Shown here: piece after piece, positions 33,701 through 40,464 of the stretch
Position numbering within the stretch: the stretch's first letter is position 1
How the letters are laid out: each line of letters opens with the position of its first letter
NCBI GenBank assembly: GCA_964403525.1
Contig: CAYOGE010000010.1
Coordinates: 1 to 64,000 of the forward strand
Direction of reading: 5' to 3'
Length of the DNA: 64,000 nt
From: JAJTGZ01 sp964403525
GTDB taxonomy: Bacteria > Planctomycetota > Phycisphaerae > Phycisphaerales > UBA1924
Made by a program: the position numbers and the translations under genes
Notes under the pieces: generated by a model
The model's input: the letters and a program-made list of their open reading frames with translations, nothing else
What the model was told of the DNA's origin: nothing
The model's database searches: none

Positions 33701-34569
33701 GCGACACCCCCCGAGTCAGTGCCAGAGCCAGCCGACACTGAGTAGTTGGCCTTGGAAAAAGAGCCACCGATGTAAAAGCCGTTAGGGTTCTTGGGGTCCG
33801 CAACAATCGCAAACGCTGAACTGTCCACGCCGTTTGCGCCCCCCGGACCGCTACCAACAGGCTGCCACGCGCCGGTATGAGGTGCTGGGAGCCGGGCGAC
33901 GTAGTTTCCTGGGCCGGTGCCGGTGAGGGGCCTGAACGTGCCGACGGCGACAAGATCACCGTTGCCAATCTCGGCCAGTTCTTTGACGTTCGCGTTCAAT
34001 CCAGTTCCGACTGGTTGCCACACGTTGCCGACGAGCTTGAGCACGCCGGTGGATGGGGTTCCGAGAGATCCACCGGCCATGAGTTCACCCGATCGAGTAA
34101 CCAACAGACAAGCCACGTCGACAGCATTGATGCCGCTGCTCCCTCCGCCACCGCTCGTTCCGAGTGCCGACCAGGAAGTGCCGTTCCACTTGGCGATGTT
34201 GGTGGACACAACCCCGCCGATGGTGCTGAACTGGCCACAGGCGATCAGGTCGCCGTTGGGCATCGTTGTCAAGGCGCGGATGTACCCGGTAGGCAGCGCG
34301 CCGATCAACGACCAGCCCGTTCCATTCCATTTCGCCACGCCTCGCATCGGCGTGCCGCCGCTGCTTGAGAACAATCCACCCGCGTAAACCTCTGTGACCG
34401 TCGAGCCGGGAGCCGCCCGCGTGGTGACTGCATAGGTGGTGGCGTCAAACCCTTGACCGAGATTGGACCACGTTTGCGTGCACTGAGCGCTGGACTGTTG
34501 CACTGCCCCAAGCGCGAGCAGCGCGGCAATGCACAGGCGCAGGAACAAAACGGATTGGGATGAGCGCAT
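30787..34569 (-). CDS. Large secreted propeller/Ig/kelch protein with C-terminal dockerin-like doublet
   Basis: 1260 residues, starting at 34569 where a signal peptide begins (LFLRLCIAALLALGAVQQSS) and GGAG lies upstream. Residues 25-640 are delta-60/propeller-like repeats (SLIGALPTGYIRALTTMPNG, DLIACGQFSTIGG, IAKWNGTSW). An Ig-like segment follows (GQQVSLTASASAFPG, YQWRVSGQAIP), then kelch repeats (GTYGDTWAFDGLRWRHV, LLLFGGYGAGADTYSFDGER, LLFGGVGGDGTPLNDLWEY), a second Ig-like part, and the tail (ADVGSQGGAAGPDGHFDNND, FVVFINLFFDQ; RFDNNDFIAFIDLFFAGCS). Likely surface-attached or released adhesive or scaffold protein. Divergent upstream region carries the rpsT terminator. Confidence 0.8.
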   Translation of the reverse strand: MRSSQSVLFLRLCIAALLALGAVQQSSAQCTQTWSNLGQGFDATTYAVTTRAAPGSTVTEVYAGGLFSSSGGTPMRGVAKWNGTGWSLIGALPTGYIRALTTMPNGDLIACGQFSTIGGVVSTNIAKWNGTSWSALGTSGGGGSSGINAVDVACLLVTRSGELMAGGSLGTPSTGVLKLVGNVWQPVGTGLNANVKELAEIGNGDLVAVGTFRPLTGTGPGNYVARLPAPHTGAWQPVGSGPGGANGVDSSAFAIVADPKNPNGFYIGGSFSKANYSVSAGSGTDSGGVAYWNGLTWEAGAPPAPNPLGFVISLTWAADGSLVAASLADDLQLSRLSCRAGGPNGSPATWRTVGSGANGNLSLVRTLPNGDLIIGGAFTSINGVSANRIATLRSTWSEQIAPGWAPTPPGQDVRYLAARSAPGTQYYRSGPELAFGASPAWRWNGQVYEPVAIVSGPGAVNGVAASPLPEGDMIVFGSFGGASNWQSIASDAAFVARFGGADGVLARVGTSGGPTSEVFACAMDRAGKVYASTDSTVGGVAASTIHVFNGGSWSTLPQPVYGNVRAMAILPDGSPVAGGALLTVGGAAARTLVRWTGSTWENYANTGAGNFSFTTGLAVMADGSLLACGGFNVLPGNVGIYRVARFDGRAWGDVASTPPSLPLAVAVLPNGEAVYSVGQSVYRIGFTPVELSASTTITREVDCSPYAVLGTPGQQVSLTASASAFPGSMIRYQWRVSGQAIPVSENETANSPTLRLPMHRPGNEQYDCLISYGCASAVATGAGNPGLPRPRWVQINSPSAPAARTELSMAWAGGTSESLVVAGSGPGGTYGDTWAFDGLRWRHVQTANVSPRTASALAGSDFGGLLLFGGYGAGADTYSFDGERWVNISGGLSTAPSARFWSMAAPTFDGMLLFGGENYSSTPLNDTWSIGGFAGQDWTQVSAGAGVVPPIRGRGAMAQTVTNRSFSTLLFGGRTGANGTIWGDTWNLNESWTPLPVGGPQPRFGHTMVYDPVRDATILFGGVGGDGTPLNDLWEYRGGRWTPVITDGPTPPGRSSHGMAFDPERKAVVIFGGQGAGGTLGDTWLLCYGPQFTVAPQRGMQDVCFSSTTQAAVQATAPGAALSYQWTLNGQPIDAGAVPSAVTATLSLPGALLGGGNGGEADIACTVTAHYSDALGTACISAATPARTFVLSPADVGSQGGAAGPDGHFDNNDFVVFINLFFDQNERADLGAQGGVRGRDGRFDNNDFIAFIDLFFAGCS
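30790..31000 (-). repeat. Dockerin-like coding repeat, two units
   Basis: Two units of about 102 bp with the shared core AAGTCGTTGTTGTC on the plus strand, encoding DNNDF-x-x-FI-x-LFF. Related to 3648-3860 and 50120-50330. Confidence 0.85.
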
Positions 34570-34715
34570 CGGGTGAAAGCTCCACGCGGAATCCGCAAGG
34601 TACACCGGAACACCGCGAAAAGAGCATACCTAAAAAGCGCGTACCCGCAACCCGTTCTGATGAGGATCGACCCCGTGACGACTGATTTGCCCGCGAGGGG
34701 GGGGAGCCTCACCTC

Positions 34716-34752
34716 ACAAAAGCAATACAGGCCAGCTCAGCGAGCGGGCCTG
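34716..34752 (-). terminator. Intrinsic terminator of rpsT
   Basis: Minus strand: CAGGCC-C-GCTC, loop GCT, GAGC-T-GGCCTG, then TATTGCTTTTG. It starts 54 bases after the rpsT stop. The rest of 34570-34806 is non-coding. Confidence 0.7.
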
Positions 34753-34806
34753 CGGCGCATATCCATCTTGTCTTACACGTACGCCAAAGGACTTGTCGCC
34801 AATGCC

Positions 34807-35127
34807 TCAGCTCTTCTTGACGGCCTTCTTGGCAGCGCTCTTGGTCCCGGCCGGGGCACCCGAGACAACGCGCGACTTGAGCCGTGCGTTCAGGCGGCTC
34901 TTGCGACGAGCGGCCTGGTTCTTGTGGATCGTCCCCTTTGCGGAGGTGCGGTCGATCACGCGGGCGGCGGTCTTGAACGCGGCCTTGGCCTCGTCGACCG
35001 TGCCGTGCGCGATCTTCTCGAGCAGTTCCTTGATCGCGTCGCGCATCTTCCGCTTGCGGAAGCGGTTGAGACCGTTGCGGGTTTCGTTCTGGCGGACGCG
35101 CTTCTTGGCAGAAAGGGAATGAGCCAT
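34807..35127 (-). CDS. rpsT: 30S ribosomal protein S20
   Basis: 106 residues starting at ATG 35127 (MAHSLSAKKRVRQNETRNG). Family features: helices rich in Lys/Arg (NRFRKRKMRDAIKELLEKIA), KAAFKTAARVIDRTSAKGTI, then HKNQAARRKSRLNARLK. The Lys/Ala tail (SAAKKAVKKS) is an extension over the usual 87 residues. Binds 16S rRNA early in 30S assembly. Own promoter and terminator; divergent from tRNA-Arg. The in-frame start at 35166 adds residues that do not look like S20. Confidence 0.96.
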   Translation of the reverse strand: MAHSLSAKKRVRQNETRNGLNRFRKRKMRDAIKELLEKIAHGTVDEAKAAFKTAARVIDRTSAKGTIHKNQAARRKSRLNARLKSRVVSGAPAGTKSAAKKAVKKS

Positions 35128-35199
35128 GGTCGTTTCAGTATCCGTGGTCGGGAGGTGGGCAGGCAAACTCGCCCCCGCGGCGCTCCGCGAAGGGCCGCA

Positions 35200-35228
35200 A
35201 CAATAGTGCCCAAACCTCTCCCCGGCAA
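35200..35228 (-). promoter_or_regulatory. rpsT promoter (TTGCCG-N17-TATTGT)
   Basis: On the minus strand TTGCCG, exactly 17 bases, TATTGT, followed by a leader of about 65 bases to the rpsT ATG. Same layout as the rplU and tRNA-Arg promoters. Confidence 0.6.
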
Positions 35229-35246
35229 GTCGGCCCCTCCCACCGC

Positions 35247-35275
35247 TTGCCTAACGGGTCCTGCGGCAATAAGGT
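35247..35275 (+). promoter_or_regulatory. tRNA-Arg promoter (TTGCCT-N17-TAAGGT)
   Basis: TTGCCT, 17 bases, TAAGGT, with the tRNA 5' end 12 bases further on. Divergent from the rpsT promoter. Confidence 0.5.
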
Positions 35276-35286
35276 TGCCCCACGCA

Positions 35287-35360
35287 GCGGGCGTAGCTCA
35301 ATTGGATAGAGCATCTGACTACGAATCAGAAGGTTAGGGGTTCGAGTCCCTTCGCCCGCA
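35287..35360 (+). tRNA. tRNA-Arg (anticodon ACG)
   Basis: Complete cloverleaf: acceptor GCGGGCG/CGCCCGC with discriminator A; D stem GCTC/GAGC; anticodon stem TCTGA/TCAGA around loop CTACGAA, giving anticodon ACG; T arm AGGGG-TTCGAGT-CCCTT. CCA is not encoded. ACG would be edited to ICG and read CGU/CGC/CGA. No integrase or duplicated 3' end is nearby, so it is not an evident integration site. Confidence 0.97.
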
Positions 35361-35371
35361 TTGACCCTTTG

Positions 35372-35400
35372 AAAACCTCGCCCCAGGGCGGGGTTTTTTC
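35372..35400 (+). terminator. Intrinsic terminator after tRNA-Arg
   Basis: AAAACCTCGCCC pairs with GGGCGGGGTTTT (one G-U), followed by TTC. It begins 12 bases after the tRNA. Confidence 0.85.
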
Positions 35401-35483
35401 GTGAGCCCCCCACCTCCAACTGCCGGGATGACCCGGATCTTCTGCCGGGCCCATGGGCGTGCAATGGTGCGTTCGCGTACCAC

Positions 35484-35489
35484 TACACT
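35484..35489 (+). promoter_or_regulatory. Candidate -10 (TACACT) of the ABC transporter operon
   Basis: TACACT ends 6 bases before the GTG at 35496, again pointing to a leaderless transcript. No convincing -35. Confidence 0.45.
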
Positions 35490-35495
35490 CGCGGC

Positions 35496-36197
35496 GTGAC
35501 AGACGCACTCAACATCCGCGACCTCGCGTTCCGGTTTCCCGGCGCGCCCGCTGATGCACCCACGGTAAGCATCCCAGGCCTCACGCTGGCGACCGGTGAG
35601 CAGGCTCTCCTCTCCGGCCCGAGCGGGTGCGGCAAGAGCACCCTGCTCAGCCTGATCGCCGGGCTCCTCTCCGCGGACGCCGGCTCAGTCACCATCGCGG
35701 GCGAGGACATTCAATCGCTCAGCGGGGCGGCGAGGGACCGGCTCCGCGGCCGGCGCATCGGCATGGTCTTTCAGACCTTCAACCTTCTCAACGGCTTCAC
35801 CGCCGCCGAGAACGTCATGCTCGCGTTGATGTTCTCCGACCTTCCACCCGGCGCTCACCGCGAGCGTGCCACACAGTTGCTGTCCACACTCGGGCTCGAT
35901 CGGGCGCACCAGAACCGGCACACCGACCGCCTCTCCATCGGCCAGCAGCAACGCGTCGCCGTGGCCCGCGCGCTCGCCTGCACCCCTGCGCTCGTGCTCG
36001 CCGACGAGCCCACGGCCAGCCTTGACCCCGAGAACGCGGACGCCGCCATCGAGCTTCTTAAGTCCGCCTGCTCTGCCGCCAACGCTGCGCTGCTTTGCGT
36101 GAGCCACGACCCCGCGCTCCCCGCGCTGTTCCCGCGCCACATGACGATGCAGGAGATCGGCCCACGCCCGGCCCACGCAGGCGGGAGGGCTCGATGA
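35496..36197 (+). CDS. ABC transporter ATP-binding protein (MacB/LolD type)
   Basis: 233 residues, GTG start. Walker A GPSGCGKSTLLSLIAGLL, Q-loop MVFQTFNLLNGFTAAEN, signature LSIGQQQRVAVARALA (the usual LSGGQ is LSIGQ), Walker B ALVLADEPTASLD, and H-loop CVSHDPAL. This is the lipoprotein/macrolide-type class that works with FtsX-like permeases. It overlaps the permease gene by 4 bp. In other bacteria a DUF3299 protein often accompanies this pair, as here. Confidence 0.93.
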   Translation: MTDALNIRDLAFRFPGAPADAPTVSIPGLTLATGEQALLSGPSGCGKSTLLSLIAGLLSADAGSVTIAGEDIQSLSGAARDRLRGRRIGMVFQTFNLLNGFTAAENVMLALMFSDLPPGAHRERATQLLSTLGLDRAHQNRHTDRLSIGQQQRVAVARALACTPALVLADEPTASLDPENADAAIELLKSACSAANAALLCVSHDPALPALFPRHMTMQEIGPRPAHAGGRAR

Positions 36198-37465
36198 TGG
36201 CGATGACCGACCTTTCAATCGTCAGGCGTTCGCTCACGAGCCGTTGGTTCGCGACGGGCACCACGGTGCTCACGGTGGGCGTCGCCGTCGGCCTCCTGCT
36301 GGTGCTGATCGCGCTCCGCAGCGCGGGGGAGCAGGCGTTCTCGCGGGGCACCGGCAACATGCACCTGATCGTCTCGGCCGACACCAGCCCGCTCAACAGC
36401 GTGCTCAACACGGTCTATTACGCCGGCGCGCCCGCGCGGAAGGTGCCGCTCTCACGCTATGAGGCGCTCCGGGCCGACGGGCGCGTCGAGTGGGCCCTGC
36501 CGATGGTGCAGGGTGACAACTTCAAGGGCTTCCCGACCGTCGCGACCGATGCTGACTATTTCACAAAGTTCAAGCCGGCCGCGGACACAGGGTGGTCGTT
36601 CGCGCAGGGGCGCCCGTTCGAGAAGCAGCACGAAGTCGTTCTCGGCGCAGAGGCGGCCGCCGGTACCGGGTTGCGCATCGGCGACACCGTGGCGATCACC
36701 CACGGAACAGACCCAAACGGCGCCGAAGTTCACACCGACTTCCCGTTCACCGTCGTCGGCATCCTGAACCCGACAGCGACGCGCCACGATCGCGCTGTCT
36801 TCATGAACCTCACGTCTGTCTGGATCATGCACGCCCACGACCTGCGTGAAGAAGCGGGCAACCACGAAGAGCCCACAGAGGCGAACCTCACCCCCGCCGA
36901 GAAGCCCCTCACCGGCATCTACGTGCGTCTCCGCTCGCGCGCCGGGTCGGACACGCCGCCGACGCTCCCGCAGGTCTTTGAGTCCCTCCGCGCCGACGGA
37001 ACGATCACGGTCGCCCAGCCCGCCCAGCAGGTCACTCGTTTGTTCGACATCGTCGGGAGCGTCGACAAGATCATCTTCGCGCTGGCCGCCGCCGTCGTCG
37101 TCTCGACGAGCGTCACCATCATGCTCGTGCTCTACCAGGCGATGGAGCTTCGGCGGCGCCAGGTGGCCGTGCTGCGCGTGCTGGGCGCCAGCCGCGGGCG
37201 CGTGTTCATGCTCACCCTCACCGAGGCCGCCATCATCGGCCTTGCCGCGTCGATCCTCGGCACCGCCTTCGCCTTCGTCGGCTCGCACGCCGTCGCCGCG
37301 GCCGTCCACCACTACCTGCAGATCACCATCACCCCGAAGCTCGACCCGAGGTGGATCATCTCCATCATCGCCGGCGCCACGGCCCTCGCCTGCACCGCGG
37401 GGATTGTGCCCGCGATCGTTGCCTACCGGACGGATGTGCTCCGCAACCTCCGGCCGATCGGTTAG
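36194..37465 (+). CDS. FtsX-like ABC transporter permease
   Basis: 423 residues from the ATG that overlaps the ATPase stop (ATGA) with GGAGG upstream. MacB-like: one N-terminal membrane helix (TVLTVGVAVGLLLVLIALRS), a large periplasmic domain (residues 45-300, with FTVVGILNPTATRHDRAVFM), then three C-terminal helices (IIFALAAAVVVSTSVTIMLV, MLTLTEAAIIGLAASILGTA, WIISIIAGATALACTAGIV), with the conserved cytoplasmic motif RRRQVAVLRVLGASRGRVF. It probably moves a lipid, lipoprotein or peptide across or out of the inner membrane. Confidence 0.9.
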   Translation: MMAMTDLSIVRRSLTSRWFATGTTVLTVGVAVGLLLVLIALRSAGEQAFSRGTGNMHLIVSADTSPLNSVLNTVYYAGAPARKVPLSRYEALRADGRVEWALPMVQGDNFKGFPTVATDADYFTKFKPAADTGWSFAQGRPFEKQHEVVLGAEAAAGTGLRIGDTVAITHGTDPNGAEVHTDFPFTVVGILNPTATRHDRAVFMNLTSVWIMHAHDLREEAGNHEEPTEANLTPAEKPLTGIYVRLRSRAGSDTPPTLPQVFESLRADGTITVAQPAQQVTRLFDIVGSVDKIIFALAAAVVVSTSVTIMLVLYQAMELRRRQVAVLRVLGASRGRVFMLTLTEAAIIGLAASILGTAFAFVGSHAVAAAVHHYLQITITPKLDPRWIISIIAGATALACTAGIVPAIVAYRTDVLRNLRPIG

Positions 37466-37505
37466 TGCCGTCGCCGCCGGTTCCGAGCACGGCCGCCCAA
37501 ACGCG

Positions 37506-37511
37506 TACCAT
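37506..37511 (+). promoter_or_regulatory. Candidate -10 (TACCAT) close to the DUF3299-like start
   Basis: TACCAT lies 5 bases before ATG 37517. It may give an internal leaderless transcript in the operon. Weak by itself. Confidence 0.25.
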
Positions 37512-37516
37512 CTGGC

Positions 37517-38371
37517 ATGCGACTGTTCTGGGCACTGTTGCTGGTGATCCTCCTCGCCGGGGCTGCGGCGGCGTTTCTCGGCTCACCCCCTGCTCGCACA
37601 CCCACGCCGCCACAGGCAGATGCAGCGCCGTCGCCCGCTGGCGATGCACCCGCAACGGAGCCGACCAAGACAACCGCTCCAGCAGAGGCTTCAACGCCAC
37701 CGGCCGACCCTGCATTGATCGACTTCAAGCTCGACCTTGAGAACGCCATCTCCGCGGCCGCCAAGACCCCTCCGGAGGCACCGCACGCGCCCAAGCCCAT
37801 GCCGTCCGCTGCGGAGGGCACGCCGGTTGAACTCCCCACAAGCGACGCATGGCCCGCTGCAAAGATCACCCCGGCCAAGGCCGTGCGCATCGGCAACGAG
37901 CTCGTGATCGACGGGCGATTCCGCGTGAAAGGTGCCGGCACCGAGAGTGACCCCTACGTCGTTCCCTTCGATCTGCTGATGAGCGCGGCCGACGTCTACG
38001 ACCCACGCAAGGGTCTCACCAAAGTGCCCCAGCGCGTCGCCTTTCTCCACGAGAAGTACGTCCGGCTGAACGGGTACATCGCTTTCCCCATCAGTTCAAC
38101 CGACCCGCACCAGGCGCTTGTGATGTTCAACCAGTGGGACGGCTGCTGCATCGGGGTGCCCCCCACAACCTACGACTCGGTCGAGACAAACCTCTCCCAG
38201 CCCGCCACGGGCGACGACAAGTTCATCACGTTCGGGACAACAACCGGCGTGCTGAAGGTCGATCCGTACGTCGACAACGGCTGGCTGCTGGGGCTTTACG
38301 TCCTCGACCACGCCACGCTCACCAACGGCAAGAGCGAGCCGGTGTCCCCCAAGCAGATGCCCGCGAACTGA
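37517..38371 (+). CDS. DUF3299-like periplasmic protein
   Basis: 284 residues. N-terminal signal or anchor (LLLVILLAGAAAAFLGSPPA), a Pro/Ala/Thr-rich linker to about residue 105, then a globular domain. Its end resembles DUF3299: HEKYVRLNGYIAFPISS (in the family a strand YVRLxGYxxPL) and MFNQWDGCCIGVPPTTYDSV (family: xxxFLLVPyxGaCIHxPPP). The CC-x-G-VPP motif suggests metal or disulfide chemistry. Family neighbours are FtsX-type ABC transporters, as in this operon (51 bp gap). Probably a periplasmic accessory factor. Confidence 0.7.
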   Translation: MRLFWALLLVILLAGAAAAFLGSPPARTPTPPQADAAPSPAGDAPATEPTKTTAPAEASTPPADPALIDFKLDLENAISAAAKTPPEAPHAPKPMPSAAEGTPVELPTSDAWPAAKITPAKAVRIGNELVIDGRFRVKGAGTESDPYVVPFDLLMSAADVYDPRKGLTKVPQRVAFLHEKYVRLNGYIAFPISSTDPHQALVMFNQWDGCCIGVPPTTYDSVETNLSQPATGDDKFITFGTTTGVLKVDPYVDNGWLLGLYVLDHATLTNGKSEPVSPKQMPAN

Positions 38372-38376
38372 ACCGT

Positions 38377-39819
38377 TCAGCCGATCTGGCCGACATCCCC
38401 GAGCATCGGCAGCTTGCAATCAACTCCGACCGCTTCGCGCAGCTTTGCGGCCAGCGCGAGGCGTTGGCGCTGTTCGCCGTGGGTCAGGTAGACCACCGGC
38501 TTTTTTCCTTCAACCGCGCCGATGCACTGTCGGCCCCACTCAACCAGCGTGCTCTGGCCGCCGTGGGCGGAGAAGCCGTTGAGCGTGAAGATCTTCGCCG
38601 CGACGCTGACGGGTTGCCCGAAGATCCGCACGGACGGGCGCTGGTTGACGGGCGTGTCTTTCATGTCCACCAGTCGGCGCCCGAGCGTTCCTTCGGCCTG
38701 AAAGCCCGCGATCACCACGCTCGTGTTCGGGGCGCCCGCGCGGTTGCGCAGGTGGTGCAGGATGCGCCCACCGGTGCACATCCCGGCGCCGGCGATGATC
38801 ACCGCCGGACCACGGAGGTCGTTGAGACCCTTGCTCTCCTGGGCTGTCCGCGTGAAACGCAGGCCGTGGAAGTTCAACGCCTGGTTCCCCGCGGCCCTCA
38901 CCGCGCGTGTCTCCTCGTCGAAGAGCGACGGGTCCATGTTGTAGATCTTCGTGGCCTCGATCCCCAGCGGCGTATCGACGAAGACCGGCAGCCCCCGCGG
39001 CAGCTTCCCTTCCTCTTCCAGCCGGGCGATCACGTAGATCAGCGTCTGCGTGCGCCCCACGGCGAATGCGGGGACCAACACCTTGCCGCCGCTCGCCAGC
39101 GCCTCCTTCAAGACCCCTGCGAACCGCTCGATCGTGTCGGCGATCGGTACGTGGTCCTTGTCGCCGTAGGTGCTCTCGAGCACGACCGCGTCGGCGTTCT
39201 TCACGCGCGGGGCGATCGGGTCTCGGATCACCGGCGTGCCCGGGTTGCCGATGTCGCCGCTGAACACAACCGTGCGTGTGGATGCGCCGTCTTTGAGCGT
39301 GACCACACACGACGCAGAGCCGATGATGTGCCCCGAGTCGACGAACCGCACGCTCACGCCCGGCGCCACCTCGCGCTCGACCTCGAGCTTTGTTGCGCTC
39401 AGCAGCTTCAGCAGTGCAACAACGTCCTTCTCGTCAAACAGCGGTTCGCAACCGCCGTTCTCGCACCCACGCTGCGACCTTTTGTACGACCGGCGCAGGA
39501 AGTCCTGCTTCTGCAGGGCTGCCGCGTCCTTCAGCAGCACGTCCGTCAGCGGGACTGTCGGCGCGGTGCACACAACGCGGCACTTGAGCCCCTTCCGCGC
39601 CAGCACCGGCAGGCGTCCTGTGTGGTCAAGGTGCGCGTGCGTGAGGATGACCGCGTCCAGCTCGGCGGGGTCAAACGGCAGTTTCCGGCGGTTCTTCAGG
39701 TTGGCCGTCGAACTCCCCTGGAAGAGCCCACAGTCGAGCAAGACGCGGCTCTTGCCCGCCGTCAACAGGTAACACGACCCGGTGACGTCCCCCGCCGCGC
39801 CAAGGAACTTGATCTGCAT
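38377..39819 (-). CDS. Beta-CASP metallo-beta-lactamase RNA nuclease
   Basis: 480 residues. Metallo-beta-lactamase motifs: MQIKFLGAAGDVTGSCYLL, ILTHAHLDHTGRLP (HxHxDH), VDSGHIIGSASCVV and VVFSGDIGNPGTPV. Beta-CASP domain: VVLESTYGDKDH, KVLVPAFAVGRTQTLIYVIA, IIAGAGMCTGGRILHHL and VIAGFQAEGTLGRRL. RNA-metabolising C-terminal motif: FTLNGFSAHGGQSTLVEW (others have FSAHAD), then VYLTHGE. Similar to YsgA/Ysh1-type enzymes that cut RNA. A 20-residue insertion with three Cys (RGCENGGCEP) after the first domain may bind metal. Convergent with the DUF3299-like gene, 5 bp apart. Confidence 0.93.
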   Translation of the reverse strand: MQIKFLGAAGDVTGSCYLLTAGKSRVLLDCGLFQGSSTANLKNRRKLPFDPAELDAVILTHAHLDHTGRLPVLARKGLKCRVVCTAPTVPLTDVLLKDAAALQKQDFLRRSYKRSQRGCENGGCEPLFDEKDVVALLKLLSATKLEVEREVAPGVSVRFVDSGHIIGSASCVVTLKDGASTRTVVFSGDIGNPGTPVIRDPIAPRVKNADAVVLESTYGDKDHVPIADTIERFAGVLKEALASGGKVLVPAFAVGRTQTLIYVIARLEEEGKLPRGLPVFVDTPLGIEATKIYNMDPSLFDEETRAVRAAGNQALNFHGLRFTRTAQESKGLNDLRGPAVIIAGAGMCTGGRILHHLRNRAGAPNTSVVIAGFQAEGTLGRRLVDMKDTPVNQRPSVRIFGQPVSVAAKIFTLNGFSAHGGQSTLVEWGRQCIGAVEGKKPVVYLTHGEQRQRLALAAKLREAVGVDCKLPMLGDVGQIG

Positions 39820-39825
39820 GCCTGG

Positions 39826-39831
39826 AGCATA
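39826..39831 (-). promoter_or_regulatory. Candidate -10 (TATGCT) of the beta-CASP gene
   Basis: On the minus strand TATGCT ends 6 bases before the ATG at 39819; leaderless arrangement. No clear -35. Confidence 0.45.
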
Positions 39832-39948
39832 CCGGGTATTGGCTGTGAGGGAATTAGACGGGATTCATGGGCGCGCCGGACGCAGTTTGCCCTTCAGCGG
39901 CAGGAATAGCCGTTCCAGCCCAGTGCAGCGCGGAAGCTTCACGGCACT

Positions 39949-39977
39949 TTGCCCAGCCGCCGGGTCACCCCTATACT
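39949..39977 (+). promoter_or_regulatory. rplU promoter (TTGCCC-N17-TATACT)
   Basis: TTGCCC, 17 bases, TATACT, with about 68 bases of leader to the rplU ATG. The leader contains CCGGGC/GCCCGG-like pairing (ACCGGGC at 39991 and GCCGGGC at 40007) but no recognised riboswitch or ribosomal leader. Confidence 0.65.
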
Positions 39978-40051
39978 CCCCTTCGCAGTGAACCGGGCAT
40001 CACCAAGCCGGGCGTTCCCGCCCCCCCGCCAGCGCGATTTGGAGTTTTCAC

Positions 40052-40372
40052 ATGTACGCAGTCATCATCGAGGGCGGCGGCCAGCGCAAGGTTGAGAGCG
40101 GCGAGATCATGCTCATCGACCTCATCGACGAGGGCAAGGCCACCAAGGGCCAGAAGGTCAGCTTCGACAAGGTGCTGATGCTCGGCGGCGGCACGATCAA
40201 GATCGGCCAGCCGCTGGTCGCGGGCGCCTCGGTCACGGCCGAAGTCATCGAACCGCTGGTCAAGGGCGAGAAGGTCTTCATCCAGAAGTGGCGCCGCCGC
40301 AAGGGCCACGACAAAAAGACCGGCCACCGCCAGACCTACACGCAGGTCAAGGTCACCGGCATCAACGGCTGA
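40052..40372 (+). CDS. rplU: 50S ribosomal protein L21
   Basis: 106 residues, full length. MYAVIIEGGGQRKVESGEIM at the start, then VSFDKVLMLGGGTIKIGQPL, VAGASVTAEVIEPLVKGEKV and the basic FIQKWRRRKGHDKKTGHRQT with YTQVKVTGI, the L21 signature. TTTGGAG lies 8 bases before the ATG. L27 (rpmA), usually the next gene, is absent; a terminator follows instead. Confidence 0.98.
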   Translation: MYAVIIEGGGQRKVESGEIMLIDLIDEGKATKGQKVSFDKVLMLGGGTIKIGQPLVAGASVTAEVIEPLVKGEKVFIQKWRRRKGHDKKTGHRQTYTQVKVTGING

Positions 40373-40408
40373 TCGAAAGCCGGCTCCGCAACACACTTAT
40401 GCTCACCA

Positions 40409-40434
40409 CAAGCCCCGGCTCTGACCGGGGCTTG
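40409..40434 (+). terminator. Intrinsic terminator after rplU
   Basis: CAAGCCCCGG, loop CTCTGA, CCGGGGCTTG then TTCATT. It also lies 3' of the minus-strand glycosyltransferase (stop at 40465) and may serve both. Confidence 0.85.
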
Positions 40435-40464
40435 TTCATTGCAGTGATCAGAGAGCGCTATGCC

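Noticed and set aside
35287..35400. tRNA-Arg as possible integration site of a mobile element
   Set aside because: No integrase, no repeated tRNA 3' end, and housekeeping genes on both sides.
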